The notes under the pieces: generated by a model
Seen by the model: the letters and a program-made list of their open reading frames with translations, nothing else
Databases searched by the model: none
What the model was told of the DNA's origin: nothing
Part shown: positions 36,863 to 46,394 of the stretch, in pieces
How positions within the stretch are numbered: the stretch's first letter is position 1
Layout: every line of letters begins with the position of its first letter
Assembly: GCF_001436375.1 (NCBI RefSeq)
Contig: NZ_AZGA01000016.1
Coordinates: 1 to 64,000, forward strand
DNA from: Agrilactobacillus composti DSM 18527 = JCM 14202
GTDB taxonomy: Bacteria > Bacillota > Bacilli > Lactobacillales > Lactobacillaceae
Reading direction: 5' to 3'
DNA length: 64,000 nucleotides
Translations under genes and position numbers: made by a program

Positions 36863-38240
36863 GATCTTGAATTCTCCCCTCAAAAGGAATCTTCATAGTT
36901 GCCCAAATACACCCCAGTGCAATGAGCACAACGACAATAAACATATTCCGATAAGATGCTAGACCCAATACGCCGTTTTCAGCGCTAAATTGCATGGCAG
37001 TAGCAAATACCAATGGTGCGATGGTAATACCAATTTTCTTCATCGTAGATAAGCCACCAATAGCTTGGGCACGGTCATCTGGATCAGCTAGCCGGCCAGC
37101 AATAACTTGCAATGGTGCTGACATTAAGCCGCCTAAGCCAATACCTAATACAAATGATAAAATCAAGAATATCGGCAAACTCGCCAGTGTGAAGGCAATG
37201 CCTAAGCTCATCACCCCGATCAATGTGCTGGAAACAGACAAGGCAACTCGCATCCCCCGTTTATCTACCAACAAACCTCCCAAATATGAACCAATGACAC
37301 TCCCTAAGCCGGTGCTAACCAATACCATGCCAGCCAAACGAACTGGTAAACCAAATGTCGTATGAACATAAGTTGGAATATAAACAAACAATGAGAAGAG
37401 GCTACCACCCAGTGCACCGAGTAAAATTGTTAACCGATAGGCGGGTTGTTTCAATAAATGCAATGGTAAGAAAGGCATCTTTTGAGCTGTTAATTTCTTT
37501 TCAGTTCGAATAAATAATTCCCCGCAAATAATACCCACCACTAATAATGGGATGATCATCAGCAAATATTGATTGAAATGTTGGGCCAAGGTAATGGCTA
37601 ACATCAAGCTAGATAAAGCAATCGTGAAAGTAATAATACCCAGAAAATCTGTTTTTTGGTGCCGATCTTGGGTAGTATTATCTAAGAATCGCCAAGACAA
37701 TAGGAACAAAATAACCAATAAGGGCATCATGAAACCATAAAAATTGCGCCAATCTTTAGTTATTCCTAAAACTAGCCCCGCGATAATAGGCCCAAAAATA
37801 GCAGACAACCCCGAGATAACCCCAATTGTGGAGACTTTGCGGCCTTGTTTATTTTGCTTAGCCACTTGTAAAATGGCATTGATGGATAACACGATAATGC
37901 CGCCATCCCCTAATGCTTGGACTAAACGACCTAGTAACATGAAAACATAATTGGGCGACACAAAAGTTAGCAAGCTCCCTAAAAACCATAAAATAAGTTC
38001 GGCTAAAAATACTTTTTTGGTACCATATAAATCCGCAAAATTAGCAGCAATCGGCGTCCCAATGACTAAGCCCAAAGTATATAAGCCAGCCACCCAAGAT
38101 GCACTCATGGAGCTGATACTATAGGTTTGACTAATAGAATGCAGCATCGTAGAAATTGCGCCACCATCCATCTGCGTGATAAATACGGCAATGCCATACA
38201 GCCAAATTGGTGGTCGGCGTTGTTCAACAGCTTTAGTCAT
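36852..38240 (-). CDS. MFS transporter between hemQ and hemH
   Basis: A 462-residue DHA2-like major facilitator with about 14 helices (TQMDGGAISTMLHSISQTYS at helix 1, then the signature ANFADLYGTKKVF). It overlaps hemQ by 4 bases (ATGA) and hemH by 11, so it is made with the heme enzymes. The context suggests transport of a porphyrin or heme, in or out; the direction cannot be told from sequence. A drug exporter caught in the operon is the alternative. Confidence 0.85.
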   Translation of the reverse strand: MTKAVEQRRPPIWLYGIAVFITQMDGGAISTMLHSISQTYSISSMSASWVAGLYTLGLVIGTPIAANFADLYGTKKVFLAELILWFLGSLLTFVSPNYVFMLLGRLVQALGDGGIIVLSINAILQVAKQNKQGRKVSTIGVISGLSAIFGPIIAGLVLGITKDWRNFYGFMMPLLVILFLLSWRFLDNTTQDRHQKTDFLGIITFTIALSSLMLAITLAQHFNQYLLMIIPLLVVGIICGELFIRTEKKLTAQKMPFLPLHLLKQPAYRLTILLGALGGSLFSLFVYIPTYVHTTFGLPVRLAGMVLVSTGLGSVIGSYLGGLLVDKRGMRVALSVSSTLIGVMSLGIAFTLASLPIFLILSFVLGIGLGGLMSAPLQVIAGRLADPDDRAQAIGGLSTMKKIGITIAPLVFATAMQFSAENGVLGLASYRNMFIVVVLIALGCIWATMKIPFEGRIQDRVY

Positions 38241-39004
38241 TCGTCATCGCCTGCCATTTCATCTAAGAGTAAATGGTCTAATTTATCGTCATTTAAATAA
38301 GTCCCAATAATGAAATAAGGAAATTCGCCATAAACAGAACTTGCTTCATAATAGCGCATTTCTGTAATGATTTTTTTAAACATTAAGGGTGTATCCGCAA
38401 ATAAGGTCACACCCCATTCGTCATCATCTAAGCCAATGGCTCCGGTAATGAACTGCCAAATCTTGCCAGCATATTTCCGACCCACAGCACCATGATCATG
38501 CATGAATTGCTGTCGTTGTTCATAGGTTAATGTATACCAATTTGCGCCTGGAATACGCAATTTGGACATCGGGTAAAAACAAATATAGGGCTTTTCAGGC
38601 AACGCAGGTTTTAAATGGGCATTCACATAAGCCCAACCCCGGTCCGTCTTAGGTTTCCCGGTATATGTACCAACTTCAGTGATCGACACAAAGGAATGCG
38701 TTTTAGTCAAATACTGATTGAACGGTAATTTGGCAATTTTAGTTTCAACTTCATTGAGTTCGTCTAAAGTTGCCCGTAAAATCATTAATCCTAAATCAGC
38801 CTTGTGCCCTGACACATTGAATAAATAATGACTCCCTTGCCCTTGGTCTTCTACTTTTGTTTCAGCAGTCAAGTAAGCCTTAAAGCCTTGGACCAACTTG
38901 ATACGATCTGGCTCCGGACAAGTTTGCCATGCGGCCCAATCCAAATCCCAAAATAAATGCAAACAATACCAACCTTCTAATGTATCTACCGGTTTTTCTG
39001 GCAT
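38237..39004 (-). CDS. hemQ: coproheme decarboxylase
   Basis: A 255-residue HemQ/ChdC of the chlorite-dismutase family, converting coproheme III to heme b by two oxidative decarboxylations. The block FYPMSKLR contains the catalytic Tyr and Lys seen in staphylococcal HemQ, and HGAVGRKYAGK supplies the axial His. IGLDDDEWGVTLF and MRYYEASSVYGEFPYF are also family hallmarks. First gene of the operon, RBS GGGGGAAG. No upstream heme-synthesis genes (hemA to hemY) are present in the window. Confidence 0.93.
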   Translation of the reverse strand: MPEKPVDTLEGWYCLHLFWDLDWAAWQTCPEPDRIKLVQGFKAYLTAETKVEDQGQGSHYLFNVSGHKADLGLMILRATLDELNEVETKIAKLPFNQYLTKTHSFVSITEVGTYTGKPKTDRGWAYVNAHLKPALPEKPYICFYPMSKLRIPGANWYTLTYEQRQQFMHDHGAVGRKYAGKIWQFITGAIGLDDDEWGVTLFADTPLMFKKIITEMRYYEASSVYGEFPYFIIGTYLNDDKLDHLLLDEMAGDDE

Positions 39005-39020
39005 ATTGCTTCCCCCATTG

Positions 39021-39072
39021 TGCTCTAAAGTTAAGATTAGTCGGTGTAGACGAACACATTAAAATTAGAGCA
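39021..39072. repeat. inverted TGCTCTAA/TTAGAGCA pair upstream of hemQ
   Basis: TGCTCTAA (39021-39028) and TTAGAGCA (39065-39072), 36 bases apart, in the hemQ upstream region. It may be an operator pair or an RNA stem; no clear -35/-10 was found. I see nothing else in 39073-39206. Confidence 0.3.
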
Positions 39073-39206
39073 ATTTTTATGAGCACATACTTAGCGGCTG
39101 TACATTAAACTCATGATTAAATTCTAGACTTTCTAATAAAACAATTCAATGAAAAGGTACCATGGATTCACTATTTTGAATGTTATTCTATTTAAAATTT
39201 TATATT

Positions 39207-39271
39207 AAAAAGACTGATAACCTAAAAATTTAACAGCAATTTTTATTGCTGAAATTCTCAGTTACCAGTCC
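39207..39271 (-). terminator. terminator of the met operon
   Basis: Outer arms GACTGATAAC/GTTACCAGTC (39212-39221/39261-39270) enclose a second hairpin AACAGCAAT/ATTGCTG; TTTTTAA follows on the minus strand. Confidence 0.75.
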
Positions 39272-39287
39272 ATGATTACGATGTAAT

Positions 39288-40472
39288 TTAACTATGTTGT
39301 TTGGTAAAAAGATGTAATTTATCAATCCGTTGGCAAGCCTCGGTAAATCTTGGCTCATCAATTAACAGACCAACCCGCACGTAACCTTCGCCACCAGCCC
39401 CAAAACCAGTCCCGGGTGCTACAGCCACCCCAGCTTCATTTAAGAGTAAGTCCGCAAAGGTTTCACTGGTATAGCCCTGGGGGACAGGCATCCAAGCATA
39501 AAAGGAACCGCCTGACGGATAGGGCTGCCAACCAATGGCTTTGGCTGCTGTCCAAAACTCATTGCGCCGCTTTTCATATAAGGCCACCAGTTGCTTCACG
39601 GAGCTTTGATCACTCTGGAGTGCGGTAACCCCAGCATCTTGAATCGCCGGGAACACGCTGACAAATAAATGATCCTGGATCAAATTGATGGCTTCAATAA
39701 TCTCCGCATTCCCGGCCGCAAAAGCAATACGCCAACCAGCCATGTTAAAGGACTTAGACAAGGTGTACATTTCGATACCCACTTCTTTAGCCCCTGGGGT
39801 TTGTAAGAAGCTGACAGGTTTTTGACCATCAAAACCGATGGCCCCATACGCAAAATCATGGACGATGCCAATATCTTGCGCTTTGGCAAAGGCCACGGTG
39901 TCCTCAAAAAATTGCGGGGTGGCCACAGCCCCCGTGGGATTATTGGGATAATTTAAGTACAAGAACTTTGCAGCGGCAGCTACCTCAGGATCAATCTCCG
40001 TATAATCGGGCAAAAAGTTATTAGCTGCCTTCAGGCGAAATAATGCCAGCTTGACTTGGGCCAATGTTACCCCAGATAAATAATCCGGATACCCAGGATC
40101 AGGCAATAACAATGTATCCCCAGGGTTCATTAAAGCCAATGGCAATTCCACCAGGCCTGTTTTAGAACCGCCCAAAACAGCAATTTCTTTTTCAGGATCT
40201 AAATCAACGTTATATTCCCGCTTGTAAAAGTCAGCTGCGGCTTGCTTAAAATCAGGCATGCCCCGGAATAAGGAGTATTTGTGATTCATTGGATTCGCGG
40301 CAGCTTGTTGCAGGCTTTGGACCACAAATTCTGGGGTAGGTTGATCGGGATTACCCTGGCCTAAATTAATCACATCGACGCCTTCTGCAATCTTAGCGTT
40401 GACTTTTTGCACTAAATTTGCAAAAAACTGTTTTGGTAACTGCTGTAAAATATTTGATTCTGGAAAATTCAA
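39288..40472 (-). CDS. PLP-dependent aminotransferase (class I/II)
   Basis: A 394-residue fold-type I aminotransferase. Motifs: LGQGNPDQPTPEF, the FLYLNYPNNPTGA block, VHDFAYGAIGFDG, and the PLP lysine in YTLSKSFNMAGWR. Close to the PatA/MtnE group acting on aspartate, methionine or aromatic amino acids. Last gene behind metQ-N-I, 32 bases after metI, so a role in Met or 4-methylthio-2-oxobutanoate transamination is the best inference. Start is TTG at 40472, with AGGAGG 7 bases upstream. Confidence 0.85.
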   Translation of the reverse strand: MNFPESNILQQLPKQFFANLVQKVNAKIAEGVDVINLGQGNPDQPTPEFVVQSLQQAAANPMNHKYSLFRGMPDFKQAAADFYKREYNVDLDPEKEIAVLGGSKTGLVELPLALMNPGDTLLLPDPGYPDYLSGVTLAQVKLALFRLKAANNFLPDYTEIDPEVAAAAKFLYLNYPNNPTGAVATPQFFEDTVAFAKAQDIGIVHDFAYGAIGFDGQKPVSFLQTPGAKEVGIEMYTLSKSFNMAGWRIAFAAGNAEIIEAINLIQDHLFVSVFPAIQDAGVTALQSDQSSVKQLVALYEKRRNEFWTAAKAIGWQPYPSGGSFYAWMPVPQGYTSETFADLLLNEAGVAVAPGTGFGAGGEGYVRVGLLIDEPRFTEACQRIDKLHLFTKQHS

Positions 40473-40504
40473 TATGTTGCCTCCTATAATTCATAATTCA
40501 ATAA

Positions 40505-41167
40505 TCAGGCGTGGGTAAAATGACTGGCGAACTTATCGCCAATCCACTGGATCAATTGCACGATGACGACCAAAATGATAATAACGGCAATTAACACACC
40601 TGTTTCATAACGGTTATAACCATACTGAATGGCTAAATTCCCAATGCCACCGGCCCCAATGGTCCCCACCATGGCCGAATAACCCAATAAACTGATCAAG
40701 GTCAAGACAAACCCCCGAATAAGGGCAGGTAATGCTTCTGGGAATAAAACTTGTCTAAAAATCAAACCAAACTTGGCGCCCGTGGAGCAGGCAGCTTCCA
40801 CAATACCCGCGTCCACATCGGTAAAGGCCCCTTCAGCCAAACGGGCATAAAAAGGAATGGCCGCAATGGCCAAGGATACCGTCCCACCCATGGGAGTATA
40901 GGGATCCCCAGTCAAAATTTTAGCCAGTGGAATCAAGACAACCATTAAAATTAAGAATGGGAATGAGCGGATGGCGTTAATGATAAAACCAAAGGTATTA
41001 TTGACCCAGGGCTTTAATGAAAATAGCGGATTGGAGAAATAATACAAAATAATCCCCAATAAGGTACCAAATACCACGCCAATGACACCAGAGATAACCA
41101 CCATTTCAGTGGTTTCCCACAGGGCCTGGCCTAAATTCTGCTGTAAAATTTGAATTGTTTCACTCAT
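40505..41167 (-). CDS. metI: methionine ABC transporter permease
   Basis: A 220-residue MetI with five helices and the permease loop EAACSTGAKFGLIFRQVLFPEALP (EAA motif). It pairs with MetN and MetQ to import L-/D-methionine. ATGA overlap with metN. Confidence 0.92.
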   Translation of the reverse strand: MSETIQILQQNLGQALWETTEMVVISGVIGVVFGTLLGIILYYFSNPLFSLKPWVNNTFGFIINAIRSFPFLILMVVLIPLAKILTGDPYTPMGGTVSLAIAAIPFYARLAEGAFTDVDAGIVEAACSTGAKFGLIFRQVLFPEALPALIRGFVLTLISLLGYSAMVGTIGAGGIGNLAIQYGYNRYETGVLIAVIIILVVIVQLIQWIGDKFASHFTHA

Positions 41168-42186
41168 AAGGCCACCTCCGAAACTTGATCAACAGCTTGT
41201 TTGAAGGCCGTGATAGCTTGGGTAATATTAGGAGCATCCCCAGTTAAAAACACGGCTAATATGCCAATAGCTTTATTTTGAATGTATTCAATGCGGCCTT
41301 GTAAAATATTGACTTCTACGCCAGTCGCTTTAGCAATTTTTGTGATAATTGGATCCAATGAGTCTTCGCCTTGGTACCGCAAAGATAAGAGCTGGCCCGA
41401 TAATTGTTTGAGTTTAAACAACACTTCATCCGGTAACTTGGTATCTAAGAAGGTGCCCACTAGCCGTTGCCCCATTTGGGACTTGGGGTCAGCGAACAAA
41501 TCATAAACTGTGGTCTGTTCCACGATACGGCCATCCTCCATCACGGCTACCCGGTTAAATAAACTTTTGGCCACTTCCAATTGATGGGTGATGAACACAA
41601 TGGTAATGTGTAACCGAGTGTTAATATCTTTTAAAATTGTCACAATTTCTTCAGCTGTTTCCGTATCCAGCGCACTGGTCGCTTCATCACACAATAAGAT
41701 ATCCGGATTGTTGGCCAAAGCCCGGGCAATCCCCACCCGCTGCTTTTGCCCACCAGACAACTGTTCAGGATAGTTGTCCTTGCGATCCGCCAAACCCACC
41801 ATGCCCAGCAATTCTTCAATGCGTTGTGCTTGCTGGTCTTTTTGATAATTGGCCGCCGTTAAGGCAAAGCCGATATTTTGGGCAATCGTTCGATTGTTGA
41901 CCAAATTAAAGTTTTGAAAAATAAAACCCATCTTCTGGCGTGCCGCCGCTAGTTGTGGCTTGGAGGCTTTGGTAATATTCACCCCATCCACGGTCACCTC
42001 ACCAGTCGTGGGTTGTTGCAAGCCATTGATGGTGCGCACCAGAGTTGATTTTCCGGCGCCAGATAACCCGACGATGCCAAAAACTTCACCCTTTTGAATG
42101 CTTAAGGAAACGCCACTGACAGCATGAATATCTTTTTGCTTCGCTTTAAAAGTGACCGATACATTTTTAATTTCAATTTGACTCAT
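41164..42186 (-). CDS. metN: methionine ABC transporter ATP-binding protein
   Basis: A 340-residue ATPase: Walker A GLSGAGKST, Q-loop FIFQNFNL, signature LSGGQKQRVGIARAL, Walker B ILLCDEATSALD, H-loop ITHQ. A C-terminal NIL domain (about residue 260 onwards) binds methionine for trans-inhibition. RBS GGGAG. Confidence 0.93.
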   Translation of the reverse strand: MSQIEIKNVSVTFKAKQKDIHAVSGVSLSIQKGEVFGIVGLSGAGKSTLVRTINGLQQPTTGEVTVDGVNITKASKPQLAAARQKMGFIFQNFNLVNNRTIAQNIGFALTAANYQKDQQAQRIEELLGMVGLADRKDNYPEQLSGGQKQRVGIARALANNPDILLCDEATSALDTETAEEIVTILKDINTRLHITIVFITHQLEVAKSLFNRVAVMEDGRIVEQTTVYDLFADPKSQMGQRLVGTFLDTKLPDEVLFKLKQLSGQLLSLRYQGEDSLDPIITKIAKATGVEVNILQGRIEYIQNKAIGILAVFLTGDAPNITQAITAFKQAVDQVSEVAL

Positions 42187-42198
42187 GGTTAAAACTCC

Positions 42199-43026
42199 CT
42201 ACTTCCAGCTGGCTGGTTTTTGGAAATCTTTGAATTTTGATTTAGCGATGGCATCTTTAAAAGCTTTACTCTTCAAGACGCTGGTAACGGCCTTCCCAAA
42301 TTTAGAGTTCTTGTCTTGGGTGCGAACCACAAAGACTTCCATGTAGTCATTTTTAAGTTTTTCCAGGGCTAAGGCGCTAGATGGCTTGATATTAGCATTC
42401 CAAGAATAATTTCCAGGAATCAAGGCAATATCCACGGTGCTGCGAGCTTGTGGTAATTGGGCGGCATCAAGTGTTTTGAATTTTAATTGTTTCGTATTTT
42501 GATCCACATCGGCCACGGTGGCTTTAGCCACATTGACATCTTTCTTCAAAGTGATCAATTTATTAGCTGCCAGCAATTGTAAAGAACGGGCCAAGTTTGA
42601 AGGGTCATTGGCAATCGCCACAGTGGCCCCGGATTTAAGGGATTTTAGAGATTTTATTTTTTTAGAATAGATACCCATGCCTAAGGTTGGTGTTTGCCCC
42701 ACAGCAGATAGTTCTAACTTATTAGCGGCTGAAAAAGTTTTAAGGTAGGCGGTGTGTTGGAATAAGTTGGCGTTGATCGAACCAGAATTCAACGCTTTGT
42801 TTGGTTGCACATAGTCATTAAATTCTTTGGTCTTTAACGTGAAACCCTTCTTTTTCAACAGTGGGCCTAACACCTCGGTGGTCATATCCCCATAAGGGCC
42901 AGGTGCTACCCCAACGGTTTCCGTGGTGGCCGCTTGTGCAGTGGTGCCCTGAGTTGTAAAGATACCTAACGCGATTGTCCCGATAAACGCTGCCGCAATT
43001 AAACCTAATTTTTTATTCAACTTCAT
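42199..43026 (-). CDS. metQ: methionine substrate-binding protein, apparently not a lipoprotein
   Basis: A 275-residue NlpA/MetQ-family binding protein (VGVAPGPYGDM, NLFQHTAYLKTF, IANDPSNLARSLQLL). The N-terminus is a classical signal peptide (Lys-rich start, hydrophobic core, AQA cleavage site) with no lipobox cysteine, unlike the usual Gram-positive MetQ. ATG at 43026 with GGGAG 8 bases upstream; the earlier ATG at 43041 overlaps that site. First gene behind the Met T-box. Confidence 0.9.
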   Translation of the reverse strand: MKLNKKLGLIAAAFIGTIALGIFTTQGTTAQAATTETVGVAPGPYGDMTTEVLGPLLKKKGFTLKTKEFNDYVQPNKALNSGSINANLFQHTAYLKTFSAANKLELSAVGQTPTLGMGIYSKKIKSLKSLKSGATVAIANDPSNLARSLQLLAANKLITLKKDVNVAKATVADVDQNTKQLKFKTLDAAQLPQARSTVDIALIPGNYSWNANIKPSSALALEKLKNDYMEVFVVRTQDKNSKFGKAVTSVLKSKAFKDAIAKSKFKDFQKPASWK

Positions 43027-43065
43027 CTTAAACACTCCCATAAAATTTTTATGTCATCAAATGCT

Positions 43066-43352
43066 AAAAAAAGCCCCATGTTTTCTATCACAAGATCATA
43101 GAAAACATGGGACGAACTTTTTCGTGTTACCACCCAATTTCGTGTCGCAAAGACACCTCAAAGGCACAATATGCCTGGATCATTAACGGGATCGACCGTA
43201 CTTTGGACTTGCATCCGCCACAATGTGATTTGGAGCTCATCTTCACTTAAGCTTAAACCTATCCTTGCAGCTATTAGATAGTCTCTGAGTGATTAAACTT
43301 AACTTACTCTTCTCCGCGACACGAATAATGTGTGTTTGATGACATTCTCAAT
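43066..43352 (-). ncRNA. T-box leader, Met (AUG) specifier
   Basis: On the minus strand GGGTGGTAACACG (43135-43123) precedes the CCCATGTTTTCTAT hairpin (43075-43088/43098-43111) and T7. Stem I pairs GTTAAGTTTAA with TTAAGCTTAA. The specifier region is TGAAG-ATG-AGC with ATG at 43240-43238, matching the met genes downstream. Confidence 0.93.
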
Positions 43353-43360
43353 ATTTTCTA

Positions 43361-43389
43361 ATATTAATCTAATGCCGAGAACTTGTCAA
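43361..43389 (-). promoter_or_regulatory. met operon promoter
   Basis: TTGACA (43389-43384), 17 bases, TAATAT (43366-43361) on the minus strand. Confidence 0.85.
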
Positions 43390-43548
43390 TCAAAAAAACT
43401 CAATTTCAGCCGGCAAAAAATGTTAATTTTATGTTTTAGCCTAAATTCTACTTGCCCAATGGTTATCCCGTGAGATTTAAGACAATCTATTGTACAATTT
43501 AGAAGAAATGAAGTTTATCACAAATTGAATAGTTAGGAGGCTTTTATT

Positions 43549-44481
43549 TTGAAGAACTCAAAAAATATCATCTTAATTGGTGATGGTGCTATCGGTTCTA
43601 GTTACGCTTTTAATTGCTTGATGACCGGCGTTGGTAAAAGTATCGGGATCATTGACATCAACATGAAACGGGTTCAAGGTGATGTGGAAGATTTACGAGA
43701 TGCCTTGCCTTATACCTCGCAGCAAAATATCTATGCGGCTAACTACGCCGATTGTCGTTACGCTGATTTAATTGTGATCACAGCCGGCTTACCGCAAAAA
43801 CCCGGTCAAACACGTTTGGAATTGATTCAAAAAAATGCTGTCATTATTAAAGATATCTCCAACCAAATCATGGCCAACGATTTTGATGGCATTATTGTCA
43901 TTGCCAGTAACCCGGTAGATATCTTGACTGAACTCGTTTTTAAGACCACTGGCTTGCCCCGCAACCAAGTCATTGGCTCTGGGACCGCATTAGACAGTGC
44001 TCGGCTACGTTCTGAAATCAGCCAACGTTTTAATGTTGATGCCCGCAGCGTCAGTGGTTATATCTTAGGTGAACACGGCGATTCTGAATTCCCAGTTTGG
44101 GATTTCACTACCATTGGTGGCCAACCTATCCGTAAATGGATCCCGGAAAATCGCCAAGATGAAGTTCTAGAAGAAATCGCCACCACCGTCAAAGATGCCG
44201 CCTACAGTATCATTAGCCAAAAAGGCGCCACTTTTTATGGCATCGCTGCCAGCCTCACTCGTATTACCCAAGCGATTTTAAACGACGATTTAACCCCATT
44301 TGCCCTATCCATCCATCTAACAGGTGAGTATGGCTTAAGTGATGTTTCCATTGGCGTACCGGCCATTATTGGGGCCAATGGGCTGGATCGAATCATCGAA
44401 TTGGACTTGAATGAAGAAGATGCCAAAAAGATGAGCGATTCTGCTAAGTTGTTAAAAAACATGGATATTCAAAATAGCTAA
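43549..44481 (+). CDS. ldh: L-lactate dehydrogenase
   Basis: A 310-residue L-LDH. NAD-binding GDGAIGSSYAF, substrate loop GLPQKPGQTR with catalytic Arg, ASNPVDILT, GTALDSARLR, and the catalytic His in GEHGDSEFPVWD. Start is TTG with AGGAGG 8 bases upstream. Single gene with its own terminator; it may be a second, non-main LDH because L-LDHs of this type often occur in several copies in lactobacilli. Confidence 0.9.
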   Translation: MKNSKNIILIGDGAIGSSYAFNCLMTGVGKSIGIIDINMKRVQGDVEDLRDALPYTSQQNIYAANYADCRYADLIVITAGLPQKPGQTRLELIQKNAVIIKDISNQIMANDFDGIIVIASNPVDILTELVFKTTGLPRNQVIGSGTALDSARLRSEISQRFNVDARSVSGYILGEHGDSEFPVWDFTTIGGQPIRKWIPENRQDEVLEEIATTVKDAAYSIISQKGATFYGIAASLTRITQAILNDDLTPFALSIHLTGEYGLSDVSIGVPAIIGANGLDRIIELDLNEEDAKKMSDSAKLLKNMDIQNS

Positions 44482-44509
44482 ACTACGCTGACTAATTTTT
44501 CAATACATC

Positions 44510-44552
44510 AGCCCCCCAATTAGTGCCGCAGCCTAATTGGGGGGCTTTTTTT
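44510..44552 (+). terminator. ldh terminator
   Basis: AGCCCCCCAATTA with its complement (44510-44522/44534-44546), then T7. Confidence 0.93.
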
Positions 44553-44817
44553 ACATGGCCAATTTTTGATGACACCACCGCAACACCCTTAAAACTGACT
44601 AAGACGTAAAATATTTGAACAAAATAATGTTTTCTGGGCCAATGGTTTCAATCCTGAACCACCTATCAACTTTAATTAATGTTATCTAAGTGGCTTCGTA
44701 TTTTTTATTAGGGCTCACCAAAATAAGCCACGCCTGTAAAATAAAGGCCAACTTTAAGGCACTGAATTTGTGTGTTATATTTTATCACATATTCAAAAAA
44801 GAAAGGTCTTGGTGGTA
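44553..44817. other. intergenic region, little recognised
   Basis: No ORF. One long hairpin GTGGCTT/AAGCCAC with arms at about 44691 and 44727, and an AT-rich stretch (TTATATTTTATCAC) before the permease start. No clear promoter or known RNA found. Confidence 0.4.
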
Positions 44818-46203
44818 ATGGCAAGTAATCCAATTAATGAAGATGGCACCAAACGCAGTTTACAAAATCGGCACGTGCAAATGATCGCCATTGGCGGCAC
44901 AATTGGCACTGGTTTGTTCTTAGGGGCAGGTAATTCCATCGCCAAAACCGGCCCATCGATCATTATTGTTTATGCAGTTTTGGGAATGTTCTTCTTTTTG
45001 ATGATGCGGGCCATTGGTGAAATGCTTTATGCCAGTCCGGAAGAACACACCTTTGTAGCCTTTATCGCCAAATACTTAGGTATGGGGCCAGGTGTATTTG
45101 CCGCTTGGACCTACTGGCTGGGCCTCATTTTTGTGGCCATGGCCGAATTGACCGCTATTTCTACTTATGTCCAATATTGGTTCCCCACTTGGAACACTAG
45201 CCTCATTCAGATCGTCTTCCTGTTAGTCTTGGGTTCCGTCAATCTAATTGCCGCTAAAATGTTTGGTGAAGCGGAATTTTGGTTCGCCATGATCAAAATC
45301 ATTGCCATTATTGCCCTGATTGCCGTTGGTTTGATGATGATTTTCACCGGTTTCAAAGATGCTTCCGGAGTCCAAGCCAGCTTCGGCAATATTTTCCATC
45401 ATTTCCAGATGTTTCCCCACGGTATGAACGCCTTTATTGCCGCCTTTCCCATGGTATTCTTCGCCTTTCAAGGCATCGAATTTGTCAGCATCACCATCGG
45501 CGAAACCAAAAATCCCCGGAAGGTCTTGCCCAAGGCTGTTAATCAAACTATCTACCGTATTTTAATTTTTTACATTGGGGCCATGGTCATTATCATGAGC
45601 ATTAATCCTTGGCAAGAAATTAATCCGGCACAAAGCCCATTTGTTCAAGTCTTCAAATTGGCTGGGCTACCGGCAGCCGCTGCCGTCATTAACTTTGTAG
45701 TCTTAACCTCTGCCGCCTCTGCCCTAAACAGTGCCATTTTTTCGGCTGGTCGTCATCTGTACACCTCAGCTATGGAATCAGAAGCCGCCGCTTTAAAACC
45801 TTTCCGCCATGTGTCTAAAACCGGGGTTCCCAGCGGTGGTATTTTCTTATCCGTGGCCTTGATGTTCGTTTCCCCAATCATCAGTGCCCTGCCACAAATT
45901 ACCAGTGCCTTTGAATTTGTGACCTCAGCTTCCAGTGATTTATGTATCTTGGTCTATGCCTTAGCCATATTAGCCCATCGTCAATATAAAAAGTCCCAAG
46001 ATTTCTTAAGTGATGGCTTCTTGATGCCAGCTTATAAAATTACCAGCCCAGCAACGATCATCTTTTTCGCCGTCATTTTCATCAGTTTATTCTTCAACCC
46101 CGGCTCAGTGATTCCGGCTGTTGGCGCCATTATCTGGTGTATCGGCTTTGGGGGTAGCGTTTGGCTACGTTACCGCAAGCCAGCCGAAGTGCCTGCCAAA
46201 TAA
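44818..46203 (+). CDS. amino acid permease, AAT family (paralogue 1)
   Basis: A 461-residue APC carrier with 12 helices, NRHVQMIAIGGTIGTGLFLGAG at the first helix and GETKNPRKVLPKAV in the central loop. Nearly identical over its length to the product of 47812-49203. Start ATG at 44818 (MASNPINEDG), matching the paralogue; the upstream extension is not supported. Substrate undetermined within the AAT family. Ends at its own terminator. Confidence 0.85.
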   Translation: MASNPINEDGTKRSLQNRHVQMIAIGGTIGTGLFLGAGNSIAKTGPSIIIVYAVLGMFFFLMMRAIGEMLYASPEEHTFVAFIAKYLGMGPGVFAAWTYWLGLIFVAMAELTAISTYVQYWFPTWNTSLIQIVFLLVLGSVNLIAAKMFGEAEFWFAMIKIIAIIALIAVGLMMIFTGFKDASGVQASFGNIFHHFQMFPHGMNAFIAAFPMVFFAFQGIEFVSITIGETKNPRKVLPKAVNQTIYRILIFYIGAMVIIMSINPWQEINPAQSPFVQVFKLAGLPAAAAVINFVVLTSAASALNSAIFSAGRHLYTSAMESEAAALKPFRHVSKTGVPSGGIFLSVALMFVSPIISALPQITSAFEFVTSASSDLCILVYALAILAHRQYKKSQDFLSDGFLMPAYKITSPATIIFFAVIFISLFFNPGSVIPAVGAIIWCIGFGGSVWLRYRKPAEVPAK

Positions 46204-46232
46204 TAACTACATTTAAATATTGCCTCACCTTT

Positions 46233-46276
46233 AAAAGGATATTACTTTCAATTTTATGAAGGCAATATCCTTTTAA
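46233..46276 (+). terminator. permease 1 terminator
   Basis: AAAAGGATATT with complement (46233-46243/46264-46274). Confidence 0.75.
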
Positions 46277-46394
46277 TTTGCCAATGACGCTCGGCACCGT
46301 CTAATAATTCCTGACAATTTGTGTTATGCTAATAATTGTGTCTTTTTATTGCTGACTTATTTACATATTATTTTGCATCGAGGTATTTATATTC

